Part shown: one piece after another, positions 5,160 to 9,109 of the stretch
Position numbering within the stretch: the stretch's first letter is position 1
How the letters are laid out: each line of letters opens with the position of its first letter
Source of the DNA: Anaerolinea thermophila
Lineage (GTDB): Bacteria > Chloroflexota > Anaerolineae > Anaerolineales > DRKV01
Assembly (NCBI GenBank): GCA_020722405.1
Contig: DYKW01000068.1
Location: forward strand, 1 to 9,109
Reading direction: 5' to 3'
Length of the DNA stretch: 9,109 bases
The notes under the pieces: model-generated
The model's input: only the letters and a program-made list of their open reading frames with translations
What the model was told of the DNA's origin: nothing
Database searches by the model: none
Program-made: the position numbers and the translations under genes

Positions 5160-6266
5160 TTGGATACCTCTCAAAACGTCTACTCTAAATTGGCTGACAA
5201 TTTGTTGGCCTGGTACGCCCAGAATCGACGCGCGCTCCCCTGGCGTGATCACCCCGACCCGTATGCCGTGTGGATTTCAGAAATCATGCTCCAACAAACG
5301 CGCGTGGAAAGCGTTCGTCCCTATTTCGAACGCTGGATGGCGCATTTCCCAAACCTCGCAACCCTGGCAGCCGCGTCGAAAGAAGAAGTGTTACGGTTAT
5401 GGGAAGGACTGGGCTACTATTCCCGTGCTTTGCATTTGCACCGTGCCGCGCAAATCATCTGCGAGCGATATGATGGACAATTACCACACAGTCAATCCGA
5501 ACTCTTGCAATTGCCCGGCATTGGCCCCTACACCGCAGCCGCGATTGCCGCGCTGGCCTTCGGGCAAGACGCTATCGCACTAGATGGCAACCTGAAGCGC
5601 ATTTTCGCCCGCCTGTTCGATGTAGATACCCCGCTAGGCAATGCGCAAACCGAAAAATGCTTACGAGCACTGACACAAGCACACCTGCCTCACGGCAAAG
5701 CCGGAGACTACAACCAGGCACTGATGGATCTGGGGGCGCTGGTGTGCACGCCCAAGAATCCGCAATGCGAGCGCTGTCCACTGCAACAAGGCTGCCTGGC
5801 ACTGGCAAGAAATACCGTTCACCTGCGGCCGGTACGTCCCCTTAAAAAACGGATTCCGCATTACGACGTGGTAGCGGCCGTAGTGATGCACAAGCAGCAC
5901 CTACTCCTGGCACGCCGGGCAGAAGACCGCTTGCTCGGCGGCCTGTGGGAATTTCCGGGCGGCAAAGTGCGCCCCAAAGAGCCGTTCGAACACGCCCTAC
6001 AACGCGAAATCCGCGAGGAACTGGGCGCAGAAATCGAAGTCGGCGCACCGCTGGGCACCTACCGGCACGCATTCACACATTTCCGCATCACCTTGCGCGC
6101 CTATCTGTGCCGCTTGCAAGCCAATAGCCCTCTGCCCCAAGCGCTGGAGCACACCGCTCTGGCCTGGGTAACGCCCACCGACTGTGCCGCCTACCCGATG
6201 GGCAAAGTCGACCGTCAAATCGCCACGCATCTTTTAGAGGAGGGGTTCCCCCTTGTTTCTGATTGA
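5160..6266 (+). CDS. mutY: Adenine DNA glycosylase with C-terminal Nudix domain (MutY)
   Basis: A 368-residue base-excision repair enzyme that removes adenine mispaired with 8-oxoguanine. The HhH-GPD domain (about 12-190) shows ISEIMLQQTRVES with catalytic Glu41, the helix-hairpin-helix LPGIGPYTAAAI (118-129), and LDGNLKRIFAR with catalytic Asp142. The [4Fe-4S] site is intact: Cys196-x6-Cys203-x2-Cys206-x5-Cys212. A Nudix-fold domain (about 235-365) follows, here with a complete Nudix box GX5EX7REUXEEXGU (268-290). In MutY this domain mainly recognises 8-oxoG, but the full box leaves open a hydrolytic MutT-like activity. HAFTHFRI (303-310) matches the FSH-type recognition loop. The start is TTG at 5160, 5 bp after the previous stop, with no Shine-Dalgarno sequence, so translation is probably coupled; TTG codons at 5190 and 5202-5207 are alternatives. 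Its end overlaps the dipeptidase gene by 14 bp. Confidence 0.95.
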   Translation: MDTSQNVYSKLADNLLAWYAQNRRALPWRDHPDPYAVWISEIMLQQTRVESVRPYFERWMAHFPNLATLAAASKEEVLRLWEGLGYYSRALHLHRAAQIICERYDGQLPHSQSELLQLPGIGPYTAAAIAALAFGQDAIALDGNLKRIFARLFDVDTPLGNAQTEKCLRALTQAHLPHGKAGDYNQALMDLGALVCTPKNPQCERCPLQQGCLALARNTVHLRPVRPLKKRIPHYDVVAAVVMHKQHLLLARRAEDRLLGGLWEFPGGKVRPKEPFEHALQREIREELGAEIEVGAPLGTYRHAFTHFRITLRAYLCRLQANSPLPQALEHTALAWVTPTDCAAYPMGKVDRQIATHLLEEGFPLVSD

Positions 6267-7380
6267 CGCCCACCAAGACCTGGCCTGGAATATGCTCACC
6301 TTTGGGCGCGATTACACCCGTGCCGCAGAGGAAACCCGTCGCCTGGAAGCCGGCAGCGCCACCGTGCAGCACAACGGCGATACGTTGCTCGGCTGGCTGG
6401 ATTATCAGCGCGGTCAAGTAGGACTGATTTTTGCCACCATCTACATCGGGCCCAAACGGCGCGCCATGGGCGATTGGGATAAGTTGAGTTATGAAACGCT
6501 CGAGGAAGCCCATCGATTTTCGGTGTTGCAGATGGAGACCTACCACCGCCTGGTGGAGGCGCACCCCCAAAAATTCCGTCTGGTTGGACGGCGGGGGGAA
6601 CTGGACGCCCTTTTGGGTGGGTGGGGGCCCCTGGATGCCGCGCCACCCGCGGGGGAGTCCGTTTCCGCCTCATCCCTTGAGGGGTCCGGGCACCCTGTGG
6701 GGCTCGTCCTCCTGATAGAAAACGCCGAGGGCATTCGTTCGCCCGAAGAATTATCCTTCTGGTGGGATGGCGGCGTACGCTTGATTGGCCCGGCTTGGGC
6801 TGGGACGCGTTTCTGCGGCGGGACGCGCGAACCCGGCCCGTTGACTCCCGCAGGGTACGACCTGCTGCGCGGCATGGCCGAGCACAACTTCATCCTGGAC
6901 ATCAGCCACATGGACGAGCAGGCCGTACTGCAAGCGCTGGATTTTTACCCCGCCGAAATCGTGGCCACGCACGCTAACGCCCTGGCGCTGTTGCCCGGCA
7001 TCGAGAGCAACCGCTTTTTGAGCGACCGTGTGATTGACGGTTTGCTGACCCGCGATGGAGTCATCGGCGTCATCCCCGCCAACGATTTTCTCGACCCCAC
7101 CTGGCGCTCGCATCGCGACAAGGAGCGCATTGGGCTGGAGGCCGTGGCCGCACACATCGATTACATTTGCCAGCGCGCCGGCGATGCCCGCCATGCTGCT
7201 CTGGGTACCGATTTCGATGGCGGCTTTAGCGTGCAAACCACACCACGGGAGGTAGATACCATTGCCGATATGCAAAAATTAGCGTCCATCTTGTCGCAGA
7301 TGGGCTATACCTCCGAAGATGTGGCCGCCATTTTTCATGGTAACTGGCTCGAACGCCTGTACCGCATTCTCCCCGAATAG
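6253..7380 (+). CDS. Membrane dipeptidase family (peptidase M19) protein
   Basis: A 375-residue zinc-dependent dipeptidase of the M19 (renal dipeptidase) family, which cleaves dipeptides, sometimes with D-residues, using a binuclear metal centre on a TIM barrel. Visible ligands: HxD at His7/Asp9 (IDAHQD), bridging Glu159 (ENAEG), His219 (DISHM), His240 (ATHAN) and Asp320 (GTDFDGG). No signal peptide is seen, so it is probably cytosolic. The start is TTG at 6253, supported by GAGGAGG (6237-6243) nine nt before it; the gene starts inside the mutY end. Residues about 121-147 (6613-6693) are a Gly/Pro/Ser-rich stretch of G- and C-run DNA that looks like an in-frame insertion between RRGELDALL and the GLVLLIENAEG strand. 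Metal ligands are all present, so activity is plausible. Confidence 0.92.
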   Translation: MFLIDAHQDLAWNMLTFGRDYTRAAEETRRLEAGSATVQHNGDTLLGWLDYQRGQVGLIFATIYIGPKRRAMGDWDKLSYETLEEAHRFSVLQMETYHRLVEAHPQKFRLVGRRGELDALLGGWGPLDAAPPAGESVSASSLEGSGHPVGLVLLIENAEGIRSPEELSFWWDGGVRLIGPAWAGTRFCGGTREPGPLTPAGYDLLRGMAEHNFILDISHMDEQAVLQALDFYPAEIVATHANALALLPGIESNRFLSDRVIDGLLTRDGVIGVIPANDFLDPTWRSHRDKERIGLEAVAAHIDYICQRAGDARHAALGTDFDGGFSVQTTPREVDTIADMQKLASILSQMGYTSEDVAAIFHGNWLERLYRILPE

Positions 7381-7385
7381 TAACC

Positions 7386-7874
7386 GTGACTCGTAAATAC
7401 TCTCCCCATCGCCTGCGTTTAGGGCTAATCGTCACCGTGATTGGATTCCTGGTTTTCGTACTGGGTGCCGGCCCCGCCGCTTATGGCCTGGACCGCAGCC
7501 CGCCGGTTGGCTTTGTGCAAATCGCTGTCTTCCTGGTGGGGCTGGCTATCATTTGCATTGGGGGTTACCTCACCCTGATGAATTTCTGGCGCGACCGAGA
7601 ACGCAGTATCGCTGCCGATATCGGTCTGCGGCTGGTGAGCACCGGCTACGTGGTTGCGGTGGCTTCTGGCATGGCCGATGTCTTTGGCTTTGGCACCCAA
7701 CCACTGCCAAAAGTGCCCTATTTTGGCCCCTGGCAGGAAACCGGGGTGCTGATTGGCGAGGCGATTATCGGGTTGGGGTTTGTCCTCATGCTGCCTTTTG
7801 CCACTCGTGAAAGCCCTACATCGGAACGCAAACCAAAGCGCAAGAAAATTCAACTAAACCTCGAAGAGAAATAG
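7386..7874 (+). CDS. Four-helix integral membrane protein, unknown function
   Basis: A 162-residue protein I do not recognise. Four hydrophobic segments are visible, at about residues 12-33, 42-66, 81-102 and 118-138. The N-terminus is basic and the cytosolic-looking C-tail is strongly charged (ERKPKRKKIQLNLEEK). Using the positive-inside rule, both ends would face the cytoplasm. The loop between helices 3 and 4 carries GFGTQPLPKVPYFGPWQ, rich in Pro, Gly and aromatic residues. The start is GTG at 7386, 5 bp after the dipeptidase stop and without a Shine-Dalgarno sequence, suggesting translational coupling. The next gene follows after 41 bp. The genes on both sides are cytosolic enzymes and give no clear clue to its role. 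Confidence 0.78.
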   Translation: MTRKYSPHRLRLGLIVTVIGFLVFVLGAGPAAYGLDRSPPVGFVQIAVFLVGLAIICIGGYLTLMNFWRDRERSIAADIGLRLVSTGYVVAVASGMADVFGFGTQPLPKVPYFGPWQETGVLIGEAIIGLGFVLMLPFATRESPTSERKPKRKKIQLNLEEK

Positions 7875-7915
7875 TTGTCCACTTGGCGAGAGCATAGATA
7901 CGAGGAATAAAACGA

Positions 7916-8926
7916 ATGCCTGCACAAACGCTGAAAGTCGTTATCCCGATGGCCGGTTTTGGCAGCCGTCTGCGCCCTCTGACTTGGAGCCGCCCAAAAG
8001 CATTGCTTACGTTGGCCGACAAGGCCGTTTTGGCACACGTGCTCGATATGCTGAGAACGCTACCAGAGCCGGAAAACATTGAATTGATCTTCATCATTGG
8101 CTATTTGGGCGAGCAATTCGAGCCTTACATGCGCGCCCATTACCCGCACTTGAAGGTACACTACGTCCGGCAAGCCGAAATGCGCGGCCAATCTCATGCC
8201 ATTTCCCTGGCTGAGGAATACCTGAGCGGGCCAATGTTGATGATTTTTGCCGATACGTTGATTGAAAGCGATTTGTCTTTCCTACGCGATGAGCCTGCCG
8301 AGGCCGTTGCCTGGGTGAAAGAAGTGCCCGACCCGCGCCGCTTTGGCGTTGCCGTAACCGATGACGATGGACGGGTAACGCTTCTGGTGGAAAAGCCGAA
8401 TAGCACCGAAAACAAACTGGCGGTAGTAGGGTTCTACTACTTCAAGGACTCACAACGTCTGATTGCGGCCATCGAAGAACAAATGCGCCGCGACATTCAA
8501 CTCAAAGGCGAGTACTTCCTGGCCGATGCCGTCAACTTGATGCTAGAAGACGGCCTGTACATGCGCACCCAACTGGTGGATGTTTGGCTGGATGCCGGCG
8601 TGCCGGCCACGATGTTGGAAACGAATGCCTACCTCCTGAAGCACGGTCACGACAACAGCGCCACCGCGCTGCGCCCCGGCACCACCATCATTCCACCGGT
8701 GTACATTGCGCCAGCTGCCGAAATCCATAACGCCGTCATAGGGCCGTATGTCTCGGTGGGCGCAGGAACAACGCTCGAAAATGTAATCATCAAAAACAGC
8801 ATCATCGAGGCGGGTGCCACGCTGCGCCATCTGGTGGTCACCGATTCTCTGGTTGGGGAGCGCACACAGGCCTCAGGACAACCCATCCGTTTTGTCCTTG
8901 GCGATAACACCACCCTGGAGGTGTAA
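7916..8926 (+). CDS. NDP-sugar pyrophosphorylase with left-handed beta-helix tail
   Basis: A 336-residue sugar-1-phosphate nucleotidyltransferase (RmlA/GlmU-N-like) that makes an NDP-sugar and pyrophosphate from NTP and sugar-1-phosphate. The nucleotide loop is MAGFGSRLRPLTWSRPKAL (12-30). Further motifs: RGQSHAI (90-96), FADTLIE with metal-binding Asp113 (111-117), VEKP (158-161), VGFYYF (171-176) and WLDAG (224-228). The last ~80 residues form hexapeptide-type strands (IPPVYIAPAAEI, AVIGPYVSVGAGT, NSIIEAGATL) typical of a left-handed beta-helix, as in long RmlA-type enzymes. That tail looks too short for the complete acetyltransferase domain of GlmU. The ATG has AGGA (7903-7906) nine nt upstream. 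Base and sugar specificity cannot be read with confidence; cell-wall, exopolysaccharide or glycolipid synthesis is likely. Confidence 0.9.
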   Translation: MPAQTLKVVIPMAGFGSRLRPLTWSRPKALLTLADKAVLAHVLDMLRTLPEPENIELIFIIGYLGEQFEPYMRAHYPHLKVHYVRQAEMRGQSHAISLAEEYLSGPMLMIFADTLIESDLSFLRDEPAEAVAWVKEVPDPRRFGVAVTDDDGRVTLLVEKPNSTENKLAVVGFYYFKDSQRLIAAIEEQMRRDIQLKGEYFLADAVNLMLEDGLYMRTQLVDVWLDAGVPATMLETNAYLLKHGHDNSATALRPGTTIIPPVYIAPAAEIHNAVIGPYVSVGAGTTLENVIIKNSIIEAGATLRHLVVTDSLVGERTQASGQPIRFVLGDNTTLEV

Positions 8927-8930
8927 TGCC

Positions 8931-9001
8931 ATGCCCAACGTATTGAGTTACGCCGGCTTTCGTTACCCTGAACGGCCGCGTAAATTTTCCTGGGAAGGTA
9001 T
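8931..9001 (+). pseudogene. Short gene start apparently cut by a heptamer repeat
   Basis: An ATG at 8931 follows a strong GGAGG (8917-8921, 9-nt spacing) just after the sugar nucleotidyltransferase stop. The frame reads MPNVLSYAGFRYPERPRKF and then SWEG, which looks like a real protein N-terminus; the RPRxFxWxG pattern recalls small uncharacterised domains (DUF6504-like, low confidence). At 9002 the frame enters the TTCGCAY array and codes for low-complexity SHFAF-type peptide. It stays open to the window end, but overlaps the next gene, which begins with its own ribosome site in another frame. I infer a gene truncated by repeat insertion. A genuine gene spanning the repeat is the alternative. 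Confidence 0.45.
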
Positions 9002-9053
9002 TTCGCATTTCGCATTTTGCACTTCGCACTTCGCACTTCGCATTTCGCATTTC
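9002..9053. repeat. Heptamer tandem array (TTCGCAY)n
   Basis: Seven complete 7-bp units run from 9002 to 9050 and a partial TTC ends at 9053: TTCGCAT twice, TTTGCAC, TTCGCAC twice, TTCGCAT twice. The order of unit variants is symmetric. On the minus strand the array reads as the MRNAKCEVRSAKC-like peptide common among spurious ORFs in environmental genomes, so from memory it is a dispersed intergenic repeat type. It lies just before the ribosome site of the following gene and breaks the open frame starting at 8931. Confidence 0.9.
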
Positions 9054-9075
9054 AAACCAAGGAGTATTCAAGATC

Positions 9076-9109
9076 ATGACCAAACCTTACGTTGCCCGGC
9101 ATGTAGCCA
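9076..9109 (+). CDS. Start of a gene that runs off the window
   Basis: The ATG at 9076 follows AAGGAG (9059-9064) with 11-nt spacing, and the frame reads MTKPYVARHVA up to the window edge. Only 11 codons are visible, too few to assign a family. It would be the last visible gene of the plus-strand cluster; the heptamer array forms its leader. Confidence 0.55.
   Translation, partial: MTKPYVARHVA

Noticed and set aside
7875..7900. Internal promoter TTGTCC ... TAGATA before the sugar nucleotidyltransferase gene
   Set aside because: The spacer is 14 bp and the hexamers are weak; the 41-bp gap is better read as part of the operon.
9002..9053. Possible CRISPR-like array
   Set aside because: Units are 7 bp, contiguous and without spacers; no cas genes are nearby.

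Overview
The window looks like chromosomal DNA of a member of the Chloroflexota, most likely an Anaerolineae-type bacterium. This is inferred from the style of the proteins (GAF histidine kinase, short SSB, UlaG-like metallo-beta-lactamase-fold protein, MutY-Nudix fusion, long-form sugar nucleotidyltransferase), the roughly balanced base composition, the frequent TTG/GTG starts and the short intergenic repeats. No rRNA, tRNA, CRISPR array, transposase or phage gene is visible.

Left part (1-3819). The window opens inside a repeat of at least 54 bp whose exact inverted copy lies at 3766-3819. Between the two copies are a soluble GAF-HisKA-HATPase sensor kinase (+), then on the minus strand a two-gene overlapping unit (P-loop deoxynucleoside kinase followed by a Pol-beta-type nucleotidyltransferase), then ssb (+) with a clear intrinsic terminator. 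The kinase gene and ssb diverge from a 108-bp region that holds two good sigma70-type promoters facing each other.

Middle (3635-4175). A 541-bp stretch without a credible gene. It holds the ssb terminator, the second copy of the 54-bp repeat, a hairpin/T-tract with a competing upstream pairing (attenuator-like), imperfect 9-bp repeats, and a TATAAT box with a strong Shine-Dalgarno sequence for the next gene.

Right part (4176-9109). A tightly packed plus-strand cluster, probably one operon: metallo-beta-lactamase-fold protein, a 102-aa unknown, mutY (adenine glycosylase with C-terminal Nudix domain), an M19 dipeptidase, a four-helix membrane protein, and an NDP-sugar pyrophosphorylase with a left-handed beta-helix tail. 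It continues into a short open frame that appears to be cut by a (TTCGCAY)n heptamer array, and then into the start of another gene. Intergenic gaps run from a 14-bp overlap to 41 bp, and three successive genes start with TTG, TTG and GTG.

Together the genes lean towards nucleotide-pool and DNA maintenance (deoxynucleoside kinase, SSB, MutY with an oxidised-nucleotide-type Nudix domain), mixed with peptide and sugar-nucleotide housekeeping. I see no clear new defence or mobile system. The least explained items are the inverted repeat with its twin palindromes, the opposed promoters, the attenuator-like leader and the repeat-truncated gene.
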